Assembly: GCF_014596525.1 (NCBI RefSeq)
Contig: NZ_MSJP01000047.1
Coordinates: 22,726-86,725, forward strand
Direction: 5' to 3'
Length of the DNA stretch: 64,000 nt
From: Streptomyces sp. CBMA291
Lineage (GTDB): Bacteria; Actinomycetota; Actinomycetes; Streptomycetales; Streptomycetaceae
Shown here in pieces: positions 9,315-17,655 of the stretch. Below the pieces are notes generated by a model. That model worked only from the letters and a program-made list of their open reading frames with translations, did not search any database and had not been told where the DNA came from. The number at the start of each line of letters is the position of its first letter. The stretch's first letter is position 1. Made by a program: the position numbers and the translations under genes.

Positions 9315-9453
9315 CCGGAACGGGTAACACTTCGACCCGGCTCCCTCAACCCCCAAATGCCGCACACCCCTTGTTTCCTGCGGATATGCGTCAACGCTGT
9401 GTCGACAAGTCACTACAGCGTGTTGCCGACATGTGACATTCTGCTGGAACCGA

Positions 9454-9480
9454 GTTTGCCGCAGCCCCGCCGCCGGTATT
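9454..9480 (+). promoter_or_regulatory. Possible SigB-type promoter upstream of the second sigma gene
   Basis: GTTT (9454-9457) and CGGTAT (9474-9479) are spaced by 16 bases. This resembles the SigB-group pattern (G..T, 14-16 bases, GGGTAC/T) but the match is imperfect. It lies about 70 bases before the GTG/ATG region of the sigma gene at 9548. Confidence 0.3.
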
Positions 9481-9547
9481 CAGGTGGAAGCTGCGTTCCT
9501 CAGATGGTCGCGGCCACCGCGACCGTCCGCGACCTCAAGGGGGTGGC

Positions 9548-10453
9548 ATGTCCACAGAACTGGGCAGCTCGAAGGTGCTCACGCTCACGCCCGTTTCCGT
9601 GCCCGCGCAGCCGACGGCAGCCGCCTCGACCGCCGGTGCGGAGACCGCCCCGCCGCCGGTGGACGTGCCGTCGGGAGCCCTCGACACCCGCACCCTCTCC
9701 CGCTCCCTGTTCCTCCGGCTGCGCGCCCTCGACGCCGAGGAAGCCGCCGCCGACAGCCCCGAGCGCACCTACGTCCGCGACACCCTCATCGAGCTGAACC
9801 TGCCGCTCGTGCGGTACGCGGCGGCCCGCTTCCGCTCGCGCAACGAGCCGATGGAGGACATCGTCCAGGTCGGCACCATCGGCCTGATCAAGGCGATCGA
9901 CCGCTTCGACTGCGAGCGGGGCGTGGAGTTCCCGACGTTCGCGATGCCCACGGTCGTCGGCGAGATCAAGCGCTTCTTCCGCGACACCTCGTGGTCGGTC
10001 CGCGTCCCGCGCCGCCTCCAGGAGCTGCGCCTCGCCCTCACCAAGGCCAGCGACGAACTCGCCCAGAAGCTCGACCGCTCCCCCACCGTCCCCGAACTCG
10101 CCGCCGTGCTCGGGGTGTCGGAGGAGGACGTCGTCGACGGGCTCGCGGTGGGCAACGCGTACACCGCCTCCTCGCTCGACTCCCCCTCGCCCGAGGACGA
10201 CGGCGGCGAGGGCTCGCTCGCCGACCGCCTCGGCTACGAGGACACCGCGCTCGAAGGCGTCGAATACCGCGAGTCGCTCAAGCCGCTCCTCGCCAAACTG
10301 CCGCCCCGCGAGCGGCAGATCATCATGCTGCGCTTCTTCGCCAACATGACCCAGTCGCAGATCGGCGAGGAGGTCGGCATCTCCCAGATGCACGTCTCCC
10401 GGCTGCTCACCCGCACCCTCGCCCAGTTGCGCGACGGTCTCATCGCCGACTGA
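9548..10453 (+). CDS. sigN: RNA polymerase sigma factor, SigB/SigF/SigG family (SigN-like)
   Basis: 301 residues, ATG preceded by AAGGGGGTGG. It has the same architecture as the upstream sigma gene, with near-identical region 2 ([20 protein letters not shown]) and region 4 ([19 protein letters not shown]) but a different N-terminus. The pair looks like an old duplication. In S. coelicolor the equivalent gene is known as sigN, a developmental sigma factor. A 233-base spacer without a clear terminator separates the two genes, so a separate promoter is likely. Confidence 0.85.
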   Translation: MSTELGSSKVLTLTPVSVPAQPTAAASTAGAETAPPPVDVPSGALDTRTLSRSLFLRLRALDAEEAAADSPERTYVRDTLIELNLPLVRYAAARFRSRNEPMEDIVQVGTIGLIKAIDRFDCERGVEFPTFAMPTVVGEIKRFFRDTSWSVRVPRRLQELRLALTKASDELAQKLDRSPTVPELAAVLGVSEEDVVDGLAVGNAYTASSLDSPSPEDDGGEGSLADRLGYEDTALEGVEYRESLKPLLAKLPPRERQIIMLRFFANMTQSQIGEEVGISQMHVSRLLTRTLAQLRDGLIAD

Positions 10454-10516
10454 CCCGGTCGGCCGACTTCCGCGAAACCCTCCCTTGGTGACGGGGCGTC
10501 AGTCACACTGGCGCCC

Positions 10517-11455
10517 ATGAGGCGAAGGAAGCCGGTACTCGTGGCGGTGGCGCTCTGCCTCGGCGGCGCGCTGACGGCCTGCGGCGGCGGAGACGGCGGG
10601 GGTTACGCGGCGGCGGGCGCGGGCCCCTCCCCCGGCGGCGCGGCCACCCCGTCCGGCACGGTCACCCTGATCCCCCTGGACGGCCCCACCCCGGGCGGCG
10701 ACACCTCCAGCACCTCGTCCCCCTCCCCCACCACGACACCCCCCTCCGGCACGGGCCTGAGCACCGGCACGGAGCGGGGCGCGGCCTACGGCCCGGACGG
10801 AAACGGAGACCGGAGCGCGGGCAACGGCCCGGACGCACCCTCCGGACCGGGACCGGGACCGGGGACACGTACGGGAGCCGGTACGGGAGCCAGTAGGGGT
10901 ACGGGCAGAGGTGACGGCACCAGTACGGGTCCCCGTACGGGCCCAGACGCGGGTACGGGTTCGGGATCAGGGGCCGGTACAGGTACGGGATCAGGTACGG
11001 GATCAGGGTCAGGTACGGGTTCCCCGGCGAAGCCGGGCCCTGGCGCGCCCCCGGCACCCGCGCCGACCTCCCCTACGGGCTCAAGGCCCGGCACCCCTTC
11101 CCCGACCCCTTCGGCACCGCCTCCGGGGCCCACGCCCGGCAGTCCCGCGCCCGCGCTCCTGAGCGTCTCCGCGCCGGTGCTCGCCGACGGGGACCGGCGC
11201 TGGTGCGAACGGGTGACCGTCACCTTCCGCAACAGCGGGGGTACGGCGGCCCGGACCGGCACGGTCACCTTCGCCACCCATGTCATCGGCGCCCTCGGGG
11301 TCGACTGGGCGACGCTCGTCTCCACCCGCCCGCTGCCCGGACCGATCGAGGCGGGGGCGGCGCGGACGGAGACGTACACCGTGTGCGTGGAGTCCTGGCG
11401 GGTGCCGCTCGGGATGCGGATCGACACCCGGGAGGTCACCGTCGCAGGACGGTGA
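10517..11455 (+). CDS. Lipoprotein with repeat-rich linker and C-terminal beta-sandwich-like domain
   Basis: 312 residues. Lipoprotein signal peptide with lipobox LTAC (Cys about residue 22). A long Gly/Thr/Ser/Pro linker follows, containing TGTGSGTGSGSGTGSP coded by GGTACGGGATCAGG repeats (10860-11030). The C-terminal domain of about 100 residues (LLSVSAPVLADGDRRWCERV, TYTVCVESWRV) has two Cys and the alternating pattern of an Ig-like beta sandwich. It is anchored to the outer face of the membrane; ligand or partner unknown. The last 20 bases overlap the convergent hydrolase gene. Confidence 0.75.
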   Translation: MRRRKPVLVAVALCLGGALTACGGGDGGGYAAAGAGPSPGGAATPSGTVTLIPLDGPTPGGDTSSTSSPSPTTTPPSGTGLSTGTERGAAYGPDGNGDRSAGNGPDAPSGPGPGPGTRTGAGTGASRGTGRGDGTSTGPRTGPDAGTGSGSGAGTGTGSGTGSGSGTGSPAKPGPGAPPAPAPTSPTGSRPGTPSPTPSAPPPGPTPGSPAPALLSVSAPVLADGDRRWCERVTVTFRNSGGTAARTGTVTFATHVIGALGVDWATLVSTRPLPGPIEAGAARTETYTVCVESWRVPLGMRIDTREVTVAGR

Positions 11456-12446
11456 GCAGCACCTCCGCGAACTCCGCCGGGCGCTCCGTACAGCCGATGT
11501 GTCCGCCGGGGAAGGTCGCTTCCACCGCGCCGGTCAGCTCGGCGAGCCGCCGGGCCGGACCGGCGAGGGCCGGCTGCCCCGCGGATTCCTCGCCGACGCC
11601 CAGGACCAGCTTGTCCGCGGCGGCCCTGAGACCCGCGACCTCGGGAACGGAGGAGGAGTAGGGGACCAGGATCCGCTCCAGAAAGAAGGGAGTGTTGGCC
11701 ATCATCCGACCGGCCGCCTCCCGGATGCTCGCGGGCAGCTCCCGCACGACGTCGGACTCGGGGACTCGTGAGTTCTCGGGGACTCCTGAGTTCTTGGGGA
11801 CTCCTGAGTTCTTGGGGACTCCTGAGTCCTCGGGAGCCCCGGAGTCCTCGGTGACCGCAGCGATCTCGCCCTTCCCAGTGACCTCTTCAGCCCCACCGAC
11901 CCCATCAGCCCCCTTCGCCTCCCGCCCAGCGGAAGGCTCCTCAGCGGGCCCCGCCCCGAATCCCTCCGCGAAGCGGGCCATCGCCGGGCCGCTCCCTGCC
12001 GTCCGGGACAGCTCGGCGACCTCGGCGAAGAGGCTCCGGTACGGCTCCGGGTCGGTGAGGAGACCGAGCAGCGGCGGCTCGTGCGCGACGACCTTCCGCA
12101 GCCGGTCCGGGTGGCGGGCCAGCAGATCGAGCGCGACGATCGCGCCGGAGCTGCTGCCGAAGACGTACGCCTCCCGGTCCGGGGTGAGGTGATCGAGGAG
12201 ACGGGCCGCGTCCTCGCTCCCCTCCCGGACCAGCTGATCGGTGACGGGCCCGTCGAGCGGGCTGCGACTCAGACCGCGCGGGTCGTACGAGACGACCGTA
12301 TGACCGGTCATCGCGAGGAGGTCCGCCATCCCCGCGAAGATCCCGGCGTCCCCGGCGCCCCCGGGGATCAGCAGCAGCACCGGCCCACTGCCGCGTGTCT
12401 CGTGGTGCAGGGTCGCGCCGGGCACCTTGAGCGTTCCGTGGTTCAT
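11436..12446 (-). CDS. Alpha/beta hydrolase with minisatellite insertion
   Basis: 336 residues. Alpha/beta hydrolase fold: oxyanion region LLLIPGGAGDAGIFAGM, nucleophile elbow YVFGSSSGAIVALDLL (Ser), acid loop region and late His in FPGGHIGCTERPAEFAEVL. The cap region carries an insertion of Glu/Asp/Ser/Pro hexamers (EDSGVPKNSGVPKNSG) coded by five 18-bp units (11760-11849). Start ATG overlaps the stop of the upstream TetR gene (ATGA), so the two form an operon. Substrate unknown. Confidence 0.88.
   Translation of the reverse strand: MNHGTLKVPGATLHHETRGSGPVLLLIPGGAGDAGIFAGMADLLAMTGHTVVSYDPRGLSRSPLDGPVTDQLVREGSEDAARLLDHLTPDREAYVFGSSSGAIVALDLLARHPDRLRKVVAHEPPLLGLLTDPEPYRSLFAEVAELSRTAGSGPAMARFAEGFGAGPAEEPSAGREAKGADGVGGAEEVTGKGEIAAVTEDSGAPEDSGVPKNSGVPKNSGVPENSRVPESDVVRELPASIREAAGRMMANTPFFLERILVPYSSSVPEVAGLRAAADKLVLGVGEESAGQPALAGPARRLAELTGAVEATFPGGHIGCTERPAEFAEVLLTVLRR
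11760..11849. repeat. 18-bp minisatellite, five units, in hydrolase coding sequence
   Basis: Units GGGGACTCCTGAGTTCTT (two identical copies at 11778 and 11796), with diverged copies at 11760, 11814 and 11832. Each unit encodes six residues in frame, so copy-number change does not break the gene. Confidence 0.9.
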
Positions 12447-13015
12447 GAACCGTTCCCCCAGTTCTCCAGCAGGATGTGCAGAGCGTCGAGAGAGCGGGCC
12501 CAGGACTCCGCGACGGGCCGCCCGTGCGAGAAGCCACCGCTCAGCTCGATGTGGACGTATCCGTGGAAGGTGCTGCGGAGCAGCCGTCCGGCGTCGACGA
12601 GGGCGTCGTCCGTAAGCCCGTAGGCGCGGAGCATGCCGTGCGTCAGCTCGACGGCGCGCAGGAAGACGGCGGTGTCCTCCACCTCCGCCTGCTCGATCCG
12701 CTGCTGTGTCGCCGCGTAGCGCCCGGGGTGCGCGAGGGCGTAGTCACGATAGGCGTCGGCGAAGGCGGCGAGCGCCTCCCTGCCGGACCGGCCGGCCACT
12801 GCGGCGCCGATGGCGTCGTTCATCTCGCCCGAGGCGAACAGCGCGAGCCGCACCCGCAGCTCCCGCAGGTTCCTGATGTGCGAATAGAGGCTCGCGTCCC
12901 TGACGCCGAAGCGGCGGGCGAGGGCCGAGACGGTGACCCGCTCGAAGCCCTGCTCGTCCGCCAGTTCGGCGGCGGCCCGCACCAGCCGCTCGACGGTGAC
13001 TCCCGCACGCACCAC
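12443..13015 (-). CDS. TetR/AcrR family transcriptional regulator
   Basis: 190 residues, translationally coupled to the downstream hydrolase. The N-terminal HTH is clear: LVRAAAELADEQGFERVTVS, then ALARRFGVRDASLYSHIRNL. The C-terminal ligand-binding half includes GYVHIELSGGFSHGRPVAESW, a signature common in TetR_C_33-type regulators. It likely represses its own operon through the CCCCTAGG-type sites upstream and senses a small molecule related to the hydrolase substrate (inference). Confidence 0.9.
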   Translation of the reverse strand: MVRAGVTVERLVRAAAELADEQGFERVTVSALARRFGVRDASLYSHIRNLRELRVRLALFASGEMNDAIGAAVAGRSGREALAAFADAYRDYALAHPGRYAATQQRIEQAEVEDTAVFLRAVELTHGMLRAYGLTDDALVDAGRLLRSTFHGYVHIELSGGFSHGRPVAESWARSLDALHILLENWGNGS

Positions 13016-13045
13016 GGACCGCTCCCCTCCCCGAGGCTCATGGAA

Positions 13046-13083
13046 CCCCTAGGGCCCCTAGGGGAAAAGCTAGCACCCCTAGG
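13046..13083. promoter_or_regulatory. Candidate operator: three CCCCTAGG cores
   Basis: CCCCTAGGG at 13046-13054, the perfect palindrome CCCCTAGGGG at 13055-13064 and CCCCTAGG at 13076-13083 lie 30-70 bases upstream of the TetR start. Adjacent palindromes upstream of a TetR gene are typical autoregulatory sites. The caveat is that CCCTAGGGG-like words are common in this window. Confidence 0.4.
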
Positions 13084-13091
13084 TAGTGGTG

Positions 13092-13438
13092 TCAGGGTTT
13101 CGGGTGACGCACCCCGGTCAGGCGCTCCGAGAGCGCCGAGAGCCGTCGTCCCCGGGCGGGATCGGCCGCCGAGGCGGAGAGCCGCACCCGGTCGGGGTGC
13201 CGCGCAGCTCCCCGGGGCCGTCCGGGCCGAAGAACTCGCCACCGTCCGGCTCCGGCACGGTCGCGGCCCACAGCTGCGGCAGCACACCCCGCTCCGGGCG
13301 CTGGGCCGGAAGCGGGGGGCCGATCCGGCCGAGGAACAGCCGGGTGAGACCGGAGGTGTCCCGGGTCCGGAGACGGGTGGCGGTGTAGCCGGGGTGCGCG
13401 AGCAGGGCGCGCACCGGGCTCGCGACCCCGGTCAGAGA
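13092..13438 (-). pseudogene. C-terminal remnant of an SDR-family oxidoreductase with a frameshift
   Basis: The reverse strand encodes VRALLAHPGYTATRL, LFLGRIGPPLPAQRPERGVL and GGEFFGPDGPGELRGTP, the C-terminal part of retinol-dehydrogenase-like short-chain dehydrogenases. The family pattern then continues in another frame (RVRLSASAADPARGRRLSAL, SERLTGVRHPKP, stop at 13092), which implies loss of one C near 13190. The Rossmann half and the YxxxK active site are missing; the sequence begins at the terminator at 13441. Both defects mark a dead gene. Confidence 0.75.
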
Positions 13439-13440
13439 GA

Positions 13441-13468
13441 GGGGGCTCGCCGACACCGGCGAGCCCCC
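13441..13468 (-). terminator. Terminator downstream of the DUF11 protein gene
   Basis: GGGGGCTCGCCG / CGGCGAGCCCCC perfect 12-bp stem with a 4-base loop, just after the stop of the reverse-strand gene at 13502. Confidence 0.8.
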
Positions 13469-13501
13469 TGTCAGTGGCTCCTCACTTCGTTCAGGCTCTG
13501 G

Positions 13502-16500
13502 TCACCTGCGGGCCCTCGTCGGGAGCACGGCGGGTGACGGGTCGTCGTAGCCGTAGCCCTCGTGGGGAGGCTTCCCACCGGGGGTGAGTTCGACGGTGCA
13601 GGCGGGATCGGTCGATCCGGGCGGACAGTTGCCTCCCGGATCGACGCTGCTGACATGGTTGGCGACCTTGGGACTGGCGGGCAGCTCGCTGGTGACGGTC
13701 ACCGAGTAGGTGATCGTCACCGTTGCGCCCACGGGCAGGGGACCCCTCCAGTGCAGGGTGTCGCCGGTGACGCTCACCGTGCCCGAGGTGGCCGTCGCGT
13801 CACCGTTGTAGGTGGCGTGCCGCAGAACCTCGGACAGGTCGTCGTCGACGGTCATCTCGGTGTACGGAACGTCACCGGTGTTGCGCACGGTGATCGTGTA
13901 GTCGACCGAGTCACCGACGGACGCGGTCATGGGGGTGGCGGTCTTCGTGATCCGGTGCGTCGGGTTGTCGGGAGGCGTACCGCCCGGAGTCAGCTCGACG
14001 GTGCAGGCAGGGTCGGTCGATCCGGGCGGACAGTTACCTCCCGGATCGACGCTGCTGACGTGGTTGGCGACCTTGGGACTGGCGGGCAGCTCGCTCGTAA
14101 TGGTCACCGAGTAGCGGATCGTCACCGTGCCACCGACCGGCAGGGGACCCCTCCAGTGCAAGGTGCTGCCAGTCACGCTCACCGTGCCGGAAGTAGCCGT
14201 CGCGTCACCGTTGTAGGTGGCGTGCCGCAGAACCTCGGACAGGTCGTCGTCGACAGTCATCTCGGTGTACGGAACGTCACCAGTGTTGCGCACGGTCACC
14301 GTGTAGTCGACCGTGTCACCGACCGACGCCGTCTGCGGAGTGGCGGTCTTGGAGATCGTGTGCGTCGGCTCGCTGAGCTTCACCACCCGCGCGGCCACCC
14401 ACGGCGGCTCGGCGGGCAGCAGTTCGCGTGTGGTGCCGCCGGTCTCGACGACCTCGGCCTGGGCGGCGACCTTGTTCCAGTTCATGTCGCCGTTCTGGAG
14501 CGCGGTGTGGTCGGCGCGGGTGACCGGGACCGTCATCTCCCACTCGAAGGTGAGGATCTGGCCGGGTTCGAGAACGGTGTCGCCGAAGTCGAAGCGCAGG
14601 GACCGGATCAGGGTCCAGTCAGTGACCTCGGAGGCGGGGACGAACGAGGTGTCGACCTGTCCGCCGCACCAGAACGGAGCGGTTCCCCGCGTGGCGTCCA
14701 TCTCGGGCCGGCAGGGGTCTTCCTTCGTGGAGTACGTGATGGTGACGGGGGTCCCGGTGGTGTCGATGGGACCGGTGAGCACCGGGGTCCATACGGTGTT
14801 GGTGGTGTCGTTGTACCGGCCGTCGGTGACTCCATGGCTGGTGGGAGTGCCGAGGAGGTCGTAGGCGACGAAATCGGTCAGCTGGCGGTTGCCCAGGTTG
14901 CCCAGCCGCACCCGGTAGTCGAACGTCCCGCCGGAGGTGACCGGAGCGACCTGGTCCTCCTGGCCGGGCACCTCCGCCGAGTCCTTCCACTCGCCGTCGT
15001 CGCCCCGGACCTGCTTGTAGACGAACATGTCGGCGGCGTCGGCGACCGAGTAGTCGTCGGCGGCGAAGTAGACCTGCTCGGTGGTGTTGCCGTTCTTGTT
15101 GACGTCGTGCGTGTCGGCGATCCTGTCGTAGCGCGGCACCACGATGGTCTGCTCGGCGTCGAAGAGCCAGGCCAGGTTGCCGAGGTACCCGTCCGGGTTC
15201 TGGGCGTCGCCGCCCTTGACGCCGGCGCTCGTCCCGGCCTTCACCTTGCCGCTGATGGTGTACCTGCACGCGAAGGCGCCGAGGTACTCGATGGGCTGGG
15301 AGGAGGCGGGGGCCTTCCAGATCACGGCCGTGCGTCCGAACAGGTAGTCGGGGGTGACCGTGACGTCGGCGGCGGACACCTCGGGGCACCTGTTGGAGGT
15401 GGTGGGGTCCTCAAGCCGCAGCGAGCCGGGCACGTAGTCCACGTCCGGGGGGATCAGGTCGAAGAAGTGCGGGAACAGCCGGGAGTTGGTGCCGTTGTTG
15501 CGGATGTCCAGGTCCCAGTCGACGACGCCGCCGGGGGCCACCGGCACCTGGTCGTTGGCCTTGGTCAGGATCGGGTCGGGCTTGCTCCGGTCCAGATAGG
15601 TCGTCGCGCAGACGGTGTCGGTGATCTCGCCGCCGGTGCCGGATGCGGCGGCCAGCGTGCCGATCACGCAGTTCTCGACCTCGGTGGGGTTGCCGCCGGG
15701 GAGGTCGGAGAGCACGACGTCGGAGGTGAAGGCGAGCAGGGCGTACTGGGACGGCTGGATGGAGGGGAGCGTGGCCTGGATCCGGGTGACGCGGGTGCCT
15801 GCCGGGCCGGCCGGGATCGGGGTGTCCGCGTTGGTGGTGGGCACGTCGAAGGTGGCGGTGCTGCCGTCGCTGTAGGTCACGGTCACCGGGATCTGGCCGA
15901 CCGGGGCCGACCCTCCGTAGCGGATCCGCACGGCCCTGGGCCGCAGACCGGCCGGGACCGTGTCGTCGAGCGTGGCCGTGGCGGCGACGTTGCTGTAGTT
16001 GAACGCGTCGAGTTCGTAGCCGTATGCCTGCCCCTCGAACCCGGCCGGGCTGCCCGACTTCGCGAATTCGCCTCTCACCCCGGGATCCGTCGCGGTGATC
16101 GTGGTGGTGAAGGTGGTGTCTTCCTCGTGGGTCGTCGTGGTGCCGTGGCCGGTGCCGGAGACGGACGCGGTGTCCGTCAGGGTGTCGCCCGGAGAGACGG
16201 CGGATGACGGGTACCGCACGCTGACGGTGTTGCTGAAGACGTTGTCCGCGAGCGTGGGGACCTGCCAGGTGACGGTACGCGTGGCCGGGTCGTACGTGCC
16301 GCCGCCCGAGGCGCTGACGAATTCGGCGCCCACCGGCAGCACGTCCTTGATCACCACCTCGTCGAGGGCCAGCGTGCCGCGCGGCCGGTCCGGGTCGACG
16401 GGGCGATTGCTGATGTAGACGGTGTAGGAGACCACGGTGTCGGGGGCCGTCTGTGTCGGTCCCGACTTGACGAGCGCGATGTTCGGCACGGCCCTCAGAC

Positions 16501-16969
16501 CGATCGTCGCGGTGGCCTCGGAGGGACCCGTGCCGGAGGGGGTCTCGGCGATCACCGTGACCGGCTGCGGGCCGGGCGGCGTGGTGTAGTTCACCGTGGG
16601 CCAGGAGACCACGGCGTTGACGCTGTCACCGGCGGCCAGGTTCGCGGTCACCACCAGCCGGCCGTTGACGGTCTGCACGCTGGTGACCTGGCTGGGCCAC
16701 GGCTGGGACAGCGTGCCGTCCCCGGAAGCACCGGGCGGACGGCTGAAGGTGAGCGTGGTGCTCGGGCAGCCCGTCGGAATCGAGCAGGCCACGTTGACGT
16801 CGTAGATCAGCCGGTCGCCCGCGTCGACCACCTCGTTCGACGCGCGCAGGGTGACGGGAAGCCGGGGGTCGGCCGAGGCCGGCCGTGGGGAGAGCAAGTT
16901 CGCGCCGATGGCCAGCAACACCACCAAGAGCCACGAGAGTGGGCGAATACGAGGGAGGGCAGGGGTCAT
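13502..16969 (-). CDS. Large exported DUF11-repeat protein
   Basis: 1155 residues, ATG at 16969. Signal peptide (LSWLLVVLLAIGANLLSPRPASA), then several beta-sandwich modules. These include DUF11-type units (VVSYTVYISNRP, DWDLDIRNNGTNSRLFPHF, TFDYRVRLGNLGNRQLTDFV) and two nearly identical C-terminal DUF11 units (VGDTVDYTVTVRNTGDVPYT / VGDSVDYTITVRNTGDVPYT) of 135 residues. DUF11 proteins are cell-surface adhesin-like stalks. Unusually the protein ends PSPAVLPTRARR with no membrane helix and no intact LPxTG/LAxTG anchor, so it is either secreted or has lost its anchor. An AT-rich stretch directly upstream (16970-17000) probably holds the promoter. Confidence 0.85.
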   Translation of the reverse strand: MTPALPRIRPLSWLLVVLLAIGANLLSPRPASADPRLPVTLRASNEVVDAGDRLIYDVNVACSIPTGCPSTTLTFSRPPGASGDGTLSQPWPSQVTSVQTVNGRLVVTANLAAGDSVNAVVSWPTVNYTTPPGPQPVTVIAETPSGTGPSEATATIGLRAVPNIALVKSGPTQTAPDTVVSYTVYISNRPVDPDRPRGTLALDEVVIKDVLPVGAEFVSASGGGTYDPATRTVTWQVPTLADNVFSNTVSVRYPSSAVSPGDTLTDTASVSGTGHGTTTTHEEDTTFTTTITATDPGVRGEFAKSGSPAGFEGQAYGYELDAFNYSNVAATATLDDTVPAGLRPRAVRIRYGGSAPVGQIPVTVTYSDGSTATFDVPTTNADTPIPAGPAGTRVTRIQATLPSIQPSQYALLAFTSDVVLSDLPGGNPTEVENCVIGTLAAASGTGGEITDTVCATTYLDRSKPDPILTKANDQVPVAPGGVVDWDLDIRNNGTNSRLFPHFFDLIPPDVDYVPGSLRLEDPTTSNRCPEVSAADVTVTPDYLFGRTAVIWKAPASSQPIEYLGAFACRYTISGKVKAGTSAGVKGGDAQNPDGYLGNLAWLFDAEQTIVVPRYDRIADTHDVNKNGNTTEQVYFAADDYSVADAADMFVYKQVRGDDGEWKDSAEVPGQEDQVAPVTSGGTFDYRVRLGNLGNRQLTDFVAYDLLGTPTSHGVTDGRYNDTTNTVWTPVLTGPIDTTGTPVTITYSTKEDPCRPEMDATRGTAPFWCGGQVDTSFVPASEVTDWTLIRSLRFDFGDTVLEPGQILTFEWEMTVPVTRADHTALQNGDMNWNKVAAQAEVVETGGTTRELLPAEPPWVAARVVKLSEPTHTISKTATPQTASVGDTVDYTVTVRNTGDVPYTEMTVDDDLSEVLRHATYNGDATATSGTVSVTGSTLHWRGPLPVGGTVTIRYSVTITSELPASPKVANHVSSVDPGGNCPPGSTDPACTVELTPGGTPPDNPTHRITKTATPMTASVGDSVDYTITVRNTGDVPYTEMTVDDDLSEVLRHATYNGDATATSGTVSVTGDTLHWRGPLPVGATVTITYSVTVTSELPASPKVANHVSSVDPGGNCPPGSTDPACTVELTPGGKPPHEGYGYDDPSPAVLPTRARR
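13569..14371. repeat. 405-bp tandem duplication encoding two DUF11 units
   Basis: Two direct copies with a period of 405 bp (for example GGTCGATCCGGGCGGACAGT in both) differ by only scattered, mostly synonymous bases. This indicates recent duplication or gene conversion. Confidence 0.9.
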
Positions 16970-17160
16970 GCAATCATATTTACTTGCCCCTTATGTCCCA
17001 TATGTCAGACACGCCTGACGACAGGCGCCCGTGTCCCCCCATTACCCTCTCCATGCCCCCGCAAGGGGGTACCCGGCCCGGCGACGCGCGCCTCCCGCAA
17101 GGGGGGTACCCGGCCCCCGGCTCCCCCGCCGCCCCGCCCCCCTCCCCCCCGACTCCCCCG

Positions 17161-17213
17161 CAAAAGAAAAAGGTGGACCGGTCCGCGTCAGAGCTTCGCG
17201 GGACCGGCCCACC
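17161..17213 (-). terminator. Terminator after small membrane protein gene
   Basis: Inverted repeat 17172-17213 (GGTGGACCGGTCC / GGACCGGCCCACC). On the reverse strand the stem is followed by a T-rich run (complement of AAAAGAAAAA). The 17040-17160 stretch beside it is C-rich low complexity without a gene. Confidence 0.8.
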
Positions 17214-17246
17214 TGACGAGGGCGCGGGAAGGAAGGGACGGGGCAG

Positions 17247-17465
17247 TCAGCCCAGGGCCAGCCAGGCGACGGCCGCCAGGACGACGATGACCGCGACCAC
17301 GCCCACGATCAGGCCGACCTTCGGTCCGCCCGAGGCGGCCGCGACCTGCGGCTGCCGCTGCTGCGGGGTGCCCTCGTCGACGAAGGCGCGGAACATCTGG
17401 GTGTTGCCGGCGGGGTCGTAACCCTCGGGGTTCTGGCCGTACGGTGCTTGGGGGTTGTGTGCCAT
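17247..17465 (-). CDS. Small single-pass membrane protein
   Basis: 72 residues. A polar Gln/Pro/Gly-rich N-terminus (APYGQNPEGYDPAGNTQMFR) is followed by one C-terminal transmembrane helix (VGLIVGVVAVIVVLAAVAWLAL). The tail-anchored layout puts the N-terminus in the cytoplasm. Not recognised beyond this. Confidence 0.7.
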   Translation of the reverse strand: MAHNPQAPYGQNPEGYDPAGNTQMFRAFVDEGTPQQRQPQVAAASGGPKVGLIVGVVAVIVVLAAVAWLALG

Positions 17466-17593
17466 GGGTCAGGACCCTAGCGAAGGACGGGTGGTGGGCC
17501 CAAGCCCCGTACCCCCGCACGCGGGCAGTCGAGCGCGACACACCCCCCAAGACCGCCTTTGCCTATTCTTTAGCGCCATTTGACCGCTTTAGT

Positions 17594-17635
17594 TTGCCTG
17601 GAGCAACCATCGATCTCTATGGTTGCCCTAAGCAA
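17594..17635 (+). promoter_or_regulatory. Twin TTGC-N5-GCAA operators upstream of MarR gene
   Basis: TTGCCTGGAGCAA (17594-17606) and TTGCCCTAAGCAA (17623-17635), 29 bp apart. They also form the larger palindrome GCAACCAT-N8-ATGGTTGC (17603-17626). A weak promoter (TTGCCT, 18 bases, TATGGT) could overlap them. The sites lie 20-60 bases before the MarR start, consistent with autorepression and control of the MFS gene. Confidence 0.65.
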
Positions 17636-17655
17636 CAACATCAATGGGGTGCCCG

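Noticed and set aside
13562..16207. 881-residue open frame on the + strand
   Set aside because: Complete antisense shadow of the DUF11 gene; composition (Val/Gly/Arg/His-rich) and lack of any domain show it is a by-product of high GC.
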